Positions 12,574 through 25,483 of a stretch of 64,000 bases of DNA are shown here, piece by piece. Positions within the stretch are counted from its first letter, which is position 1. Each line of letters opens with the position of its first letter. A program made the position numbers and the translations under genes. Location: the NCBI GenBank assembly GCA_035772785.1, contig JAOCPU010000019.1, positions 481,235 to 545,234 on the forward strand. The letters are read 5' to 3'. The notes below the pieces were generated by a model that made no database searches, was not told the DNA's origin, and saw nothing but the letters and a program-made list of their open reading frames with translations. Origin of the DNA: Phlebiopsis flavidoalba. Lineage: Eukaryota > Basidiomycota > Agaricomycetes > Polyporales > Phanerochaetaceae.

Positions 12574-13200
12574 TCGCCGAGTTAGAGCCCAACATTCTAG
12601 AGCCCTAGTAATGTCTCTTCTCCTCTGGATATTATTGTCGAATGATGATCGTCATTTCTCTTGTAACCCGGCGAATGCCCAGTGCAGCTGCTGCCGTTGT
12701 GGATTCACCGACAAACGAAGCACTTGGTGAGTGGGCCTATTGAATTGAGTGCATTACTTTGGGGCGATCCCGCGCGTATGCTGCGGGCATGTTTTCGATG
12801 TGTGAATGGCGGTAGGCAGTGAATGCATAAAGACGTCTTCTAGCAGATGCCAACGGTGGCGACGCGCAACCACGACCCACTCATTAACCTTACCAACAGC
12901 AACTGGTGCGTATGGTGGACAACGGTTATTAAAAATCTCTCACAGGCTTCCGGTCATATTTAATCGTGAGTGTCTCTTCGTGATTTTGGGTGGCGGACAA
13001 CGGAGGCCCAAGAGGCGGGGAGGCGAAAGACGACGGGGCGGCCCGGAGTGGTTCGGCGCGGCCGTGTCGGGGCTCCGTCCTGCCCCATTGGCGCCGGGCG
13101 CCGGGCGGACTGGACTGGATGAGCAGTACCGAACTGTCGTTCTGCTCACCCGCTCCTCTGGTTCGCCTGCCCCTCGTCTTTTTACCCCCCAGCCAGCGCA
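12574..13200. other. intergenic upstream of the NRAMP gene
   Basis: This stretch includes an AT-rich part (12590-12660) and a GC-rich part just before the NRAMP start. Long open frames at 12806-13417 and 12929-13222 are explained by GC richness and by overlap with the NRAMP N-terminus in another frame. Confidence 0.4.
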
Positions 13201-15496
13201 ATGCGAACCACCACACCATCATCCGCCCCCAACCTCACCCAAGCCCCCGCTGCGACCATGTCCCTTCAAGACGACGTGCGCGGACAAGATGCAGGCGTCG
13301 ACATCCCGCGCGAGCCGGGTCTACTCACACCTCCGGAAGAGCGTCCGCACGGCTATGGATCACGTCGTTACCCACACCGGTGTGGGAATCGTCTGTGCGG
13401 TGGGTGGCATACTTTGACCCGTACGCGGCCCGTATTCTCCTGTCTACACGTCTATGAGCTCATCGTGCCTGCAGCGGCAATTGGGGTGCTGGACCTTCAA
13501 GCAGGCTCACAGTATGGGTACAAGCTCCTGTTCGTCGTCCTACTATCTGGATAATATTCGCCGATGTTCTTTCTTCCAAGGTGTGTTATCTCGCATCGAC
13601 CCGCGCTCCGGTGTAATGACGGACCATTCATACAGATTCTGGCTTCGCGGTTGGGCTGCGTGACAGGGCTCGGTATGCTCCTCAAGCGCTAAGGATATGT
13701 CATTCGAGTCACTGACGCTGTCCAGATCTTGCCCTCGCATTGTCGCCTTTTGCTGCACTCGGCGCGCAAAACATAGCTAACCCTTCTGTAACCGATGGGC
13801 GCTGCTCTACCCGCTCTACATCCTTTCAGAAGCGGCTATTATTGCCACAGATCTCGCAGAGCTCCTAGGATCGGCGATCGCGCTTGTTTTGCTCTTCCCA
13901 AAACTCCCGCTATGGGCTGGCGTCCTCATCACTGCATCTGATGTCTTCATTCTGCTGCCTCGCTTTGAAAGATCCCCTCGGAGGCAAGCCGGTGAGATTG
14001 TTTGAGATTATTATTGGCGCATTGGTATGTTTCATGCCGCCTCTATTCAGCTTTTCTGATGAGTCGTTCAGGTCTTCACCGTGCTAGTCTGCATGGCAAT
14101 CATTATTGCGCAAGTGGACGTACATTGGGGCGATGCATTCGACGGGTTTCTACCTTCAAAATGGCTGTTCAAATCAGGCGCTCTATACACCTGTGAGCAT
14201 AGACAAGTCCTCGCAAAGAGCTACCGATGACTGACCTGACGTAGCTATCGGTATCATTGGCGCCACGGTCATGCCTCACAGCATCTTCCTCGGATCCGCA
14301 CTCTCGACCCAAAATAGATTGCCCACGCAGACCAAGCTCAGTCGCGTGGACTCGTCCCTCACCGTAGACTCGGAGACGACATGTGTGCCGCGCACCTTCC
14401 ACTTCAGGTTCGCCGTCCCCGGATGGGCCGAGCTTCTCCGTCGCACCAAACGGGGGTTCGCCAAACACGTTCCGCATTGTTCCTGCGGACGAGTTCGCAG
14501 CAGAACCCAAGACCCATGCGGACCGCGAGAACAAACGAGTTCACGTTCGTGCGCGCGCACATCTACCACGGCATGGTGGACATAACCTTGAGCCTGCTCG
14601 GTCTGGCCGTTGTGATCAATGCTCTGTCAGTTGCCGCTTGATGTAACCTTCCATTGATCTGGACCTGACACATTGTGTCAACCTTAGTATCCTCATCCTC
14701 GCTAGCGCCGTGTTCTTTTTACGGCAAAGGACAGGGCACAGGTGGCCCAGCGAGTCTCTTCGACGCGTACGACCTGCTCAAACGAATTGTCGGCCAAGGT
14801 GAGCGCATCATGTTCCGCCCTACTTCTGCTGGATGCTGATATTTTTCCCCAGGCTCAGCGACACTGTTCGCACTAGCGCTTCTAGCGTCGGGACAGAGTT
14901 CGTCCATTATCGCAACCATGGCGGGCCAGACCGTATCCGAAGGTTTCCTCCGCTGGCGCGTCTCGGTGAGCCTCGCTCCAGCTCGCTCCCCTGTCCCATC
15001 TGAACCTAGCTGACCCACATGCAGCCCATCTTCCGGCGAGTAATCACACGCGCAATCGGGCTCGTGCCCTCGATGGCCGTCGCGATCGCCGCGGGGTCGC
15101 AACGGCGTCGACACGCTGCTCGTCGCGTCGCAGGTCGCGCTTTCGATCGTCCTGCCCTTCATCGTCTTCCCCCTGCTCTACCTCACCGGCTCGAGCGCGA
15201 TCATGTCCGTCAAGAAGGCGCCCACTCCCCTCGAGGACGCCGCCGCGGATGCCGCGGACGACGGTAAACCGGACACGCCCAAGCCCGTTGAGGACGTTGC
15301 AGATGCGTCGGCGACCGCGGTGGTGCGTGACGTCGAGAGCGCGCTCGAGATTGTTGATTACTCGAATCCGAAGATTGTTGCTGTATTGGGGTGGCTGCTC
15401 TGGATCGTCGTTGTCGCGGCGAACGTGTATGCGATTGTTACGCTCGGGCTTGGGGCAGGAAGTAGTAGTGGTGATATCAATACCCTGAATGTTTAA
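13201..15496 (+). CDS. NRAMP-family divalent metal transporter
   Basis: This is a proton-coupled Mn2+/Fe2+ importer of the NRAMP (SLC11, yeast Smf) family, a multi-pass membrane protein. After a polar N-terminus comes [16 protein letters not shown] (about 13370-13415), then the metal-site motif DPGNW, rebuilt across an intron that starts at about 13419. Further family segments are [16 protein letters not shown] (13506-13554), [24 protein letters not shown] (about 13800-13880), the second metal-site region [17 protein letters not shown] (about 14251-14307), [28 protein letters not shown] (14540-14625) and [23 protein letters not shown] (14890-14960). A hydrophobic helix and a short polar tail end at TAA 15494-15496. 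A cytosolic loop between 14310 and 14530 is poorly conserved. Single-base frame changes occur near 13390, 13490 and 15100. The N-terminal start is provisional; an inner ATG near 13258 is an alternative. Its direct neighbours have no metal-related role that I can see. Confidence 0.92.
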
Positions 15497-16235
15497 CTAC
15501 ATTGTATATCACGCAATTATTGTACAGGATGGGTACTATCGGGACATTGTAGCATTAATGTGAAGCATACTTCATTTACACGATGTGGCGCCAGGTGTGG
15601 GCATGCGGCTGACATAGGGAATGCGCTATCATTGAGATTGCGCGGGACAGGTCTCGAGGTGAAAGCATTCACCTAGAGTGCATGTTCCGAACTGAGCTAG
15701 AGCTCCTGATGTCAACGACGACTGGAGGGGTATATCAATCGCTCGCGGGGCGGCAGTGGCACTTCCGGACCCGTAGGTTCAGTTTTCATACAGGACTACG
15801 CCTACAAAGAGCCTATATTGGATCTCCCCGGTGGACCCGAGAAACTGATTGAGTTGCACTAGGATTGTCACTCACTAGCACTACCCGCATGCGCTCCGGC
15901 CCAGCCAAAAACGTTTTAAGCAATCGTCCATCTGACATGTATCCAGATCTACCGATTGTCATTCATCCATGGGTCGTTGAAATTACATCGCCAACCATGG
16001 GCATAACTCCTCTACGCCTCCACAAAACATCCAATTAATTCTTACTCACTGCCTCGCGATGTCAGCGAGGGAGCGCATACACAGGAGGGTAATTCATGTC
16101 GGAATTCATTAGATTTACCACCGGACGGGCATAGAAGATACAGAGCAGATAGTGATGCAAGGATGTGTTGAGGCAAGCTACGGGTGTTGCAATGATGATG
16201 AAAATGATAAGTTATGAAGGACGGAAGAAGTGAGC
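15497..16235. other. intergenic between convergent NRAMP and UTP14
   Basis: This is tail-to-tail spacer holding both 3' UTRs. The part just after 15496 is AT-rich, as expected for polyadenylation. No coding segment is recognised. Confidence 0.5.
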
Positions 16236-19200
16236 CTATGTGAGCTTCTCCAGAGGAGTAATGATCGTTCCCATCTACACGCCACGTTAATATCCGTTTT
16301 TCCACACAAAGGTACTATTGATGCAAACCTTTTTGACGACCTTTGGCAAGGTACAATAACACGTTGGAAGCCAACCCTGGTGTTCCACTCTGCTCCAATC
16401 GGCGTGTCCATGCTGCGCTCGAACTGGGCCTTGCTCGTATACGGGAAACGGCAAGTCTTTGACGAGGTATTTCGCCGCCTTCTTGTCGCGCTTCTCGGAT
16501 ATGATGAACATGCGCCTTGTTGTAGTCCGCGCGGGATGTCGGATCGACGAAGGAGGGAAACGGCAACCTTTTTGATGAGGTAGGGTTTTTGATGGGGGCC
16601 TTCTTGGTTCCTGTGCCTCCCCATGATCCCTGTGTAGATGGTTAGAACAAAGCATGACTACTGTCCCCGTAGTATCGCTTCAATACCCATCACCCGGGAG
16701 TGTCATGTCCCACCTCTTTCGGAGCATCCTCCTGCATCTCCCTTCGCTTCGCCTCCGCGAACTCCTACATAATTACAGTCAGTAAAGAGACGGTGAGACA
16801 AACAAGACCTTCACATACCTGAATGACGTTGTCTCGGCGAACGCTCGAGCGACCAAATCTCGTTGCTCGAAAGCCTTGACGCCCTTTCCTCGGCCCTTGC
16901 CATTGGCTCCCAGCGCACGCGCTTGCCTCCTCAACCTCGCTGTGCACATCGTCGTCGTCATTCGTCGTTCATAGCGGCGACACTCTGGACCTTGGTTGCG
17001 TGCGCCCCTCGGTTTACGAGGTCTCTTCTCCTTGGGTTGTGGCTTCGACGGGCCAGCTTCAGCGTTGGTCGAGGCCCAAGGTCATGACATTCGACATTGA
17101 TATTTCCACCGAGGCTTCCTCCTTGGCCTTCTCCTTCTCCTCATCACGCTTTTGGACGCGCTTTCCGGAGCTTGTTTTTGGACTTCTCCACCGAGTTGCT
17201 GTTCTTGCTGACCACGAGCTCGTGCTTCTTCTGTGTTCTTCTGCACGGCTGGTGACCCTCGTCTTGCGCTACCAGCCAAGGGTTTTGTGGTTCTTCCCGT
17301 AGGGGTGTCTCCGGATGAGAGATGACAGGGGAGGTCGTCACAGGGGAGGTTGGTTGAACTGTTCCCCAGGACGTCCTGTTGATTTCAGAGTGACGCTCGA
17401 AAGTGTCGGAACCCAACGAAGGCATAGAGCGAGAGATGGCAGCCTGTAGTGACCGAGTCAGCGCTAGTCACTTCGGGTATATACATCACATACCATATTC
17501 CCTGGACGGAAGGACATACGTCCGCCAACACGCGAAGTACCGTCGACAGGGATCGAAGCGTCGGTATTCCCCTCGTCCTCGTCCAAAATTGTGCCCACCC
17601 AACTCACGAATGAAGTCATCTGCAATCTGCTCCGCCCGCTGCGAGTCTCGGGCCATGGCGTCCTTCATGAAACTTCATCTCGAATCAACACGCTCTTGCC
17701 TTTCTTCCCCACCAACGTCTCGGACACCGCCGTCACCATCCGTTTTGGCTCAGCTGGCTTTTTGAGCTCGTCAAACGCGCTAGCCTTGATGCGCTGAACA
17801 CCCTCTTCACCATCGTCCTCGCTGTCGTCCTCGTCCTCTCCATCATCACTCTCGCCACTATCCTGGCCCTGTATCCGTCGTCTCAGCTTCTCCCCACGAT
17901 CCAACATCTCGTTGATATCTCTCCGCTGATCCTCATCCAGCTCTCCACGGGCCTTCATCGCCTTCGCCCACTTGCCCGTATTCTATATGCCGCAACGTCG
18001 CCCGCTCCCGGCCCGCTCGACCTCACGCTTCAGCCGCGACTGCTTCATCATCCAAATCTTCCTCGGCTTCGCCAAGCTTCGCAGCAAGCTTAGCTTTCTC
18101 CTTCTTCTTGATGTCCATGGTGCCCGGTACGTCTTGCTCTTGATCTTCGCCACGCGTCTCGCCTTCGCCTCGGCTCGAAACATGAGCTCGCGCATCTTTG
18201 CCAGCTCCGCACGACGTTCTGCGACTTCCATCGACAGAGAGGTGATTCATCTTGAGAGCCTCAGTCTGAGCAATGTCTTGTTTCGCGCAATCTTTGCAGA
18301 TTTGAGCAGGCGATCGACGGCGCTTTCCATCTCGGTGACGGGCTATGGGTACAACTGTGAAATTTCGTCCTATTGTTGGCAGGTTTAACGGGGCCTACCT
18401 TGAATTTGGCCGTCAATTCTAAATTTGACACTCTACCGGATGACTCAGATTGGAGCGGGAAGCTAAGGTGTTCCGCCTAGTAGGAACAAGTCAGCATTAA
18501 GCTACTAGAAGCCTAAAACTATATACCTCTTGGATAACGTTTTCATGGTCGCACTCCATTTGTCAATCTCTCCCTTCGTCTGCTCATAAGCAGCCTCACG
18601 GTCAAGACGTTCTTGAGCACGCTGAGGTAAGGGAGCCGAGAGAGTTTTCGCCTTCGATGATGACGAAGTCAACGCTTTCGCAGACTTTTTTGAGCGACTG
18701 GAGGGTTGACGATGAGGCATCGAGTGGAGCGAGTAGATCCTCTATACTCCAATTTGCTTCCACCTGTCATAAGGAAGCGTAAGTTGATGAATGAAACAGA
18801 CCTCTTCATATTTACCTGCCTGAGGCGGCGAACTCGCTTCGATACCCGCTTGTGTCTGCTCCTTGAGCATACGCCGCCTTCGTTTGGGCTTGTCATTGGA
18901 GACGTCTGCTTCGTGCTCTTCAGAGCGCCTTTCTCTTGCTACCCGCATCCAGACCACTGATGAAACTCTCCAGGTGGTCCAAAGCAGACGGATCCGCAAC
19001 GTCGTCGTCTGGGCGCAAATTCCATAGCGTCTTCCGAGTGCGCCACAGAATCGTCTTCATCTTCCTCCTCTCCTTCGTCGTCCTCGTCTTCTACATCCGA
19101 GTCGCCCTCTGCTTCTTTTCGCTGTCCTCGCGTATGGCAGACATATCCCCGCCGCTGTCCCTTGTTACGAGTACTCTGCGGCAAAAAGCCTCTCTTCCAA

Positions 19201-19902
19201 CCTCTCCGGTGTCATCTTCGCTTTCGGGTTCTCCTCGGCCATCCAAAATGTCGAGTACGTCCTAAGAACTCGTCGGGTTCGCCTTCTTCCTCCTCTTCCT
19301 CTTCACTCTCGTCCCCTTCATAATCGCCATCCTTAGACTCGTCCTCTCTGCAATGTCGGCATCAGAGTCCTCGTTAAGGTCGACCTCTGCGAATCGCACG
19401 CCTTTTCGAAGGGGCAGACTTCGAGTCTTCGTTTTCCTTGGCTAGTGACTTAGGCTATGATGCACGCAAAGTTAATTTACCACTGAAATGCCGCATGGAT
19501 GCTACGCACCTTGTTATGTGAGAAATCGAATCCTGCAAAGCGTTCCTCGTCGCTCTCATCACAAATGCAGCGTCAGAGTCAAGCTCTTCGTCTTCGTCCG
19601 AAGCGATTTCGTCGTCGTCGTCATTTTCGCCGACAAGTCGCGGTCTTAGCCTGCCCTGTTGCGGTCAAGCCGTCCTCCGGATCGCTATCATCGTCCCCTC
19701 CACCAGCTCCCAGCAGCTCATCCTTTTCAAGCTGTAGCTTGACCTTTGAACGCCTGACCTTCTCAGGTTGATACTCATACACGTCCGATGGATTGGAAAG
19801 AGTCTTGGATTTCAGAGATTTGCGCTTCGCGTATTCCAGCGGAATTGTTAGACTTCTTGAAGGAAGACTTAGAGGAGTTCCTGGAAGTTTGTCGGGTGGC
19901 AT
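16236..19902 (-). CDS. UTP14: U3 snoRNP / SSU processome component UTP14
   Basis: UTP14 is a nucleolar protein of the small-subunit processome that helps activate the DEAH helicase Dhr1 during 18S rRNA maturation. The ATG at 19900-19902 is followed within about 50 residues by DVYEYQPEKVRRSK, a UTP14 hallmark, and then by acidic runs (SDEDEELDSDAAFDESDEERFAGF). Further left are LSAPLPQRAQERLDREAAYEQTK (about 18565-18640), the Arg/Lys-rich core around KMRELMFRAEAKA and KIKSKTYR (about 18120-18215), and an acidic segment near 17800-17870. The C-terminus (KYLVKDLPFPYTS, then GAEWNTRVGFQR) lies at about 16350-16465. The stop is TAG at 16236-16238. The acidic coding explains the GTC/ATC-rich microsatellite-like tracts on the plus strand. 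Frame changes occur in many places outside introns. Family identity is clear from both ends and the core. Confidence 0.93.
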
Positions 19903-22900
19903 TGTTGAATTAGTGAGGCGATAGAGCAAGTCGCAGGATTATGCCAATGAAGGCCGGCGACAACAGTAAGTAATGGGCGTCTCTCTGGGATAAGTTTTGG
20001 CTCGAGAGACGGCTGCTGCTTCCGCCATCAAACGCATCAATCCCGCCATCAGTGCGTACTCCTTCGAGATATGCGAACAGCGCTTATTCGGTGAGGGATC
20101 TGTAAATGTCGTGCTTCCTTCGCCGCTCGCGATATTCTCTATTGTAAAGCATATGATCAGAGTTTCTACATAATTTAGGACATATTTTTCATAATCTAAT
20201 CATGCTTTCGACTTGCAACCTTTCGGTGTATTGATTGTATCAAGTTTCGGAACAACAGTACATTATATTTCCCATCAGCACCTTCATATGTCGACAAACA
20301 TGGGTACAACATAGCGTTACAGATAATGATAGTAGAGGTTTTGTACATCTGATGATACACAGTGATGAGGGTGGGCATGAACACTCGAGGCATGATACTA
20401 TTGTTCGGGGCATTTACGGCCGTCAGCTCGTTAAGGTAGAAAATGCGTGAGATGTACGCAGTGTTAATCGCAATCGGGTAACGACGTTCTCCTATATAGG
20501 TGTTCAGTATATGTGATCAGGAGGACATCATGTTCAGCGAACTTACCGGACGTGCAAAACGTGAAGTGATGACACGAGGTTGTAGGCACGCGCGAACCCA
20601 ACCTCGGCATATACACACATATACTCCCACTTGCGCTTGAAGATATACCGAGAGCTTCCTCATTTGAAAGCTGTGGCTGAGCCTGGACGAGAGACTGGAC
20701 GAGCTCGGGGCCCCAGTTTCATCTGCAGACGCCTAAGTACATATTCGCATGAGTCATGAGTTAGACTGAGAATGACGGCACACGGACCTTCCCCATTCCC
20801 GAATCGTCCTCGGATAGTCTGATAAAACATGAGACAGTATATTTTATGTTAACACCCCAACATACGATGTGCACTAGTCCTCTACGACATCGTCCAGGAC
20901 AACTTTACCGCGCCAGCGTCTTATTAGCCTTTGAGACGAAGTAGGTTTGGTGACGGGCAGAATGCATTCGCCACTTGTACGCCGTTGGGGATAGCCTAGC
21001 GTAGTGCCTCAGATCTAGAGAATTTAGCCATAGATTGAGGGTTTAAACGACTTCTCATGACTTACTGGTATTCGTGAACCGGAACTCTGGGATAAGGTGG
21101 TAGCAGTCGATTAACTGCCGTCGCTCTCTCTGGGCGGAGCGCCAGTACTAGAATCTCGAAGTACTTGGGAAGATAACTTGGCGCCAGACATGCTGAGCTG
21201 TGGTCAATATGCCGTGACAGTTGAGATCACTTATAATCAGCGTACCTCCACCATCTCGATGCAAACAAAGCGTCAAACTGATGTCTTGAATTCTAGACGG
21301 ATAAGATGACGGTAGATCCAACAGATGCACCCTGATCGTTGTCCTCGAGGCCCTCGCGCAATGCAATACGCTACCTGCCGCAAGCGCCTTCTGCTCAACT
21401 GATAGCGTCAACGTGTCCACAATAGCGCTAGCCCATATCTCGCGGCCTAGACAGGTAAGGTTGTATAGTCACTTGGAACAATGACAACAATACGGCGGGT
21501 TTCACTTGCCTCGACTCCGATCGCCAAAGCATCCCCAGCCTGTGCCGAATTCCACTACTCGACCCTTCCGCTGTCACCTGGACGGTTAGCGCGGGCCTTC
21601 CGAAGAATCGTGTGAGTTGTGTCATCCTGGGCAATGTCGAGATGATCGGCCGAACCAAACGCCATCTAAATCGCCACGAAACGCCACCTGCATGCGTCAG
21701 GAAACACGGCGCATGGAGTACATCATTGGTATTTCCATGGCAGTGTCCTGTCGAGAACGTAGCTCACTTTTTAATTCATCTAAAATGGGGGGGCCTCATG
21801 TAGACTGGAACTGTAAGCACGCGTGGCAAAACGTTCGTATCCGTTTGATCTAGATTGCAAAGTGTAAACAATGGTTGCATGTTCACATCCGATGAGTCGC
21901 CGTAAGGACATACCCCCGTTGAGTTTGGGCGTTCTGTAGTGAACTACGCCACGAATCGCTTCGGACGTAAAGTCGCACTGATATGAACCGAGGCACTGCC
22001 GACTTAATAATGACGTTGATGGGCCGGGAAAAGATTTGGTGCGTGTTCTGGAAAGCCAGAGCTGCGCACGAACATGACGTGTTTGAGGACCCGGACGTGA
22101 AAGTCGTCGCCGAGTAGTTACCCAGACCAAAGTTGGTCCAAAACTGCCCTCATGACGCTCCGGGGGGCGAGGCCGAGTAAGATCACCATGCATGTACGCT
22201 TCTTCGACTTATGCACGCGCGTGAGCGTGGATACTCGGAATACAAACGAGACGGTTCTTTACAGCCTGTGATCATGCGAAGCGGCGTAGATGGCGAACCA
22301 GAAGAATTTCGCATTCACCACCCGCAGAAGAACGATGGCTGGCTGCTTCTGTGTCTGCCTCCTGACACAAAGGTTATAGACAGAGTCGCCTTCAACAAAC
22401 GACCAAGGACCCAGTCTTTACACACTCTCTTCATTGCAGCCAAGCAAACACGTTGCGGGCTGTATCAAAAAAATCGCTGTGAACATCGGACGAGGCGCTA
22501 AGGAGGTCGTGTCATGCACCTTTTGCCATAGTCCACGTAACAAATCCCAGAGCATCATCACCGTTGAGGCCCGAAGCCTTTGGGCTGATGACACGGGAAG
22601 CAGGGACTGTCGCTGTCTTACTTAGAGAGCATGAGGAGGTCTGGAGGACTCGGAAGAGGGAGGTGCGGGCGAGTGGCCGCCAGAATGGCGCCGGTTTAAA
22701 TCAAGTAGCGAGCTTGTGGTGTTTTCCCGGCTTGACGAGTACCTCGGCACCCAGAGTGGAATTGGCTTCTTCCAGGCCACAGTGTGATATTGCGGTTTTT
22801 TTTTGCAGGCACGCTTGTCAGAAAGCGTGGGGCCGCTCGCACCCCAACGAGGCAACACTTGTCTAAGCCGCTGTTAGTCAATACGTACCCAAATAGACTA

Positions 22901-24299
22901 GCCCAAACTTACTTATCGATCCTCGTGTGGGATCACGGATATCGGACATACGCCGCAATCGGCAAGTGAAGTGCGCAAGATTGGATGAGTGTATGACAAA
23001 CCTTGGCCGGCAATCCCGACCATCCAACACTGCTCAACTTCCAAACCTATCTTCCGGGGAATGACTCGGCTCCGATGTTTGTCTCTCGAGGCCGCGACGA
23101 CGGACTGTGTACGCCATACGGAACCCATGAGTAAATGATACGGGTTATGAGAAATATTAGGATCTAGCACGAAAAAACCTTCGCGGTTCTTTCGGGTCAG
23201 TGCAAGGCACGTCATAAAACTGATTCAGACACTGGACGACACGAACCGACTACTTGGCGGTCTTTTGCTAGCCGGCTGCCAGCACGCCTGTCATGATCGA
23301 TGAAACGGATAGGAACTACGTAATATCCTTCAGATGAGACTCCGACTCCTCACCGATGCTTGTGCTGCCTGAGCTTTAGTGCATCACGCGCATGTCTGTC
23401 TAGGTGATTCTGGGTTTCGCCGACCAAGCACATGGGTTTTTGTAACAGCGCCGAGATCTAGCGATCACCCTACGATCCCACACCAATGTATATCGTAGGT
23501 CTGAATCGGGTTTCGACGGTACAATGGTGTCGACTTTGTTGACTTCGCATCGTGCCTCTATTATTGATAATCCGGGGGTAGCGGAGTAGCTGGGGAACGG
23601 GTCTATGTCCGAACCCCATGCATCTCCGACGTCGCACCATTGAATCCTGACCCCGCCCATACCGTAGCGAACCTAGAAGGCAAGGCGAAGTGGAATTAGT
23701 CGTAGGCAGGGTTTTTTTGTAGCGACGAATCGCTGTCTCACTCAGGACCAGCGTGAGGATATGCAAAGCAATGATGCTTTTTCATGCCTGCCTGGAGAAT
23801 AAGAATAGACCGGGCCCGTTGGAGATGAAGATACTGGATGTGTATTTGGGTAGTCGGGGCCACAGAATATGCTGACAGAGACTTTAATCCATTTTTGGGC
23901 TTGAAACTTCCCGTCGCGCCGGTGTGTGGTATTGACCGGCTGGTTCGTATAAAGTGGGACGCATTCTGATGTGAGATTCGCGGGTATGGGTCAGATCTTG
24001 ATGGAGACGGGAGTTAACCCCCGATGTCGACTTGACACCGACTTCGTGCCGTAGTTAGGGTTGATAGCCACACTCAAGCGATAGACGTGAGACGTCGAGT
24101 ACGGGGGTGAATAGGCAGGAGGTGGAGTCCATGCAGGTAAGCGTTTCGCCAAGTTGCATCTGCGCCAGACTAAACCGTTCTGGTGCTCTGCTAAGCCGCC
24201 GATGCTGAAAGCACCGAATACATATGATCGCCTTGGGTGCCTTGATCCCTGGAGTCGATTAGCTTCTATAGTAGTAGTTGCGTCTCGCTGAGGAGCGTA
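19903..24299. other. gene-poor stretch, no recognised gene
   Basis: About 4.4 kb shows no protein family I can name. Splice-like signals on the minus strand (for example donors read from about 20547 and 21066) and short stretches of plausible minus-strand protein (such as EYMCVYAEVGFARAYNL near 20600 and a frame at 21428-21658) suggest at least one divergent multi-exon gene. I cannot assemble it. No tRNA, LTR or tandem repeat is obvious. Confidence 0.4.
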
Positions 24300-25372
24300 C
24301 CGTTACAGCCTTTGGAGCATCTGAGTGTTGCATAGCGGAATGATCAAGCCGCAAAATTGGCCGCAAAACTTGTCGTCCATTTGAACCAAGAACCTGTATG
24401 AATGAGACACGGCGCGGCGGCGGTATGGAGAGTGAATATGCCCATACCGGACGTGCGCATACGTGTGTCTGGCGACCGGGTTGTTAAGACAACGGCGAGG
24501 TAATGAAGACATATCTGGAAAGCAAGTGCCAAAAATACTGTGTACTTTCATTGACTAGCGACAAAATGACCCGCGTTAAGCAGGTTGCATAGGCGGGCCT
24601 CGGTCGTGCCCTGCATGACAGCGGGATGAATTTGGGTCTCGATTTCTGCAGAAGGCTAGCGTGAAGAAAGGGTGTGACTTACAAATACGGCCCGCTCTGC
24701 GCAGTGGTGCGTGACGTTGGACGTTTCGTTTCATGTCTGGCGGAGCAAACTCGTCCTGAAAGCCCACACGGCAAGCGTGTTTCAGAGACCCCCATGATAT
24801 CATCAGGAGAGCGTTCCTGCCGATTACAGGCTGCGGAACCTAGTACCTGATCGCTGTCAGGAGAGCCAAGCTAGTGAAACCAAACACGGCGAGTGTAAGG
24901 CCGCCAGTCAAGGTCGAGAAAGCAAGCCACTCAGGCGTAGGCCACCCTATGGGTTATCTCAATGCCTGAAGGGACTCTGAAGAGTCTTGAACAAGTCACA
25001 TGGCGCCATCTTCATACGATGGCACCATACGGAGAACGCATAGAAGATCTTGATCGTCGGGTTATTGGCACGGTGCAACGCGTCGTGAAGAGACACTCGA
25101 AATGTCTCGCGATTTGTGGGGATGAGAGCTTCGTCGAATACTGAATCAGCTGCGGGATAATTCGAAAATGAAAAGAGATATGTAGCTTACCTGAAGAGAG
25201 AGTATGATGGTAGAACGAAGTTATGAAAGCCAATAATATCTCGTATTGACCGTTCGAATTCAAGAGTCAAGAGTCGCGACGCGCCAGTGGCTACTGCCCA
25301 GCGCCTACGGCGCCACCAAAACCACGTGGAAGGAAGGAACGTGACTACTTCCCAAAGTGGTACTACCATCAT
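24300..25372 (-). CDS. candidate multi-exon membrane protein, unidentified
   Basis: I do not recognise the family. Reading leftwards, an exon ends near 25196 at a GT donor, and the intron ends in a CCGCAG acceptor near 25153. The next exon reads smoothly (DSVFDEALIPTNRETFRVS, then DALHRANNPTIKIFYAF) to about 24970. A hydrophobic helix (TGGLTLAVFGFTSLALLTA) follows near 24855-24920. More polar sequence follows at 24690-24800, and then a second hydrophobic segment (FLALAFQICLHYLAVVL) near 24485-24540. Two membrane spans within one spliced reading suggest an integral membrane protein. It is divergent from coatomer delta and would share its promoter region. Both ends are unknown. Confidence 0.33.
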
Positions 25373-25483
25373 TCAGGACACGTCTCGTTGCAGTCGCTAC
25401 ATTTCCTTGTCATTTCTCAATTTCCGCGTACTCTTTCGAAGGCTATACTAGTGACCAGTAAAAGGGGGAAATAAGAATATAAA

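Noticed and set aside
19604..19626. GTC/TCG microsatellite
   Set aside because: It is simply the complement of GAC/GAT-rich coding for the acidic runs of UTP14.
21148..21658. Cytochrome P450 or F-box gene on the minus strand
   Set aside because: No heme-binding Cys motif, no ExxR and no F-box wording could be found.
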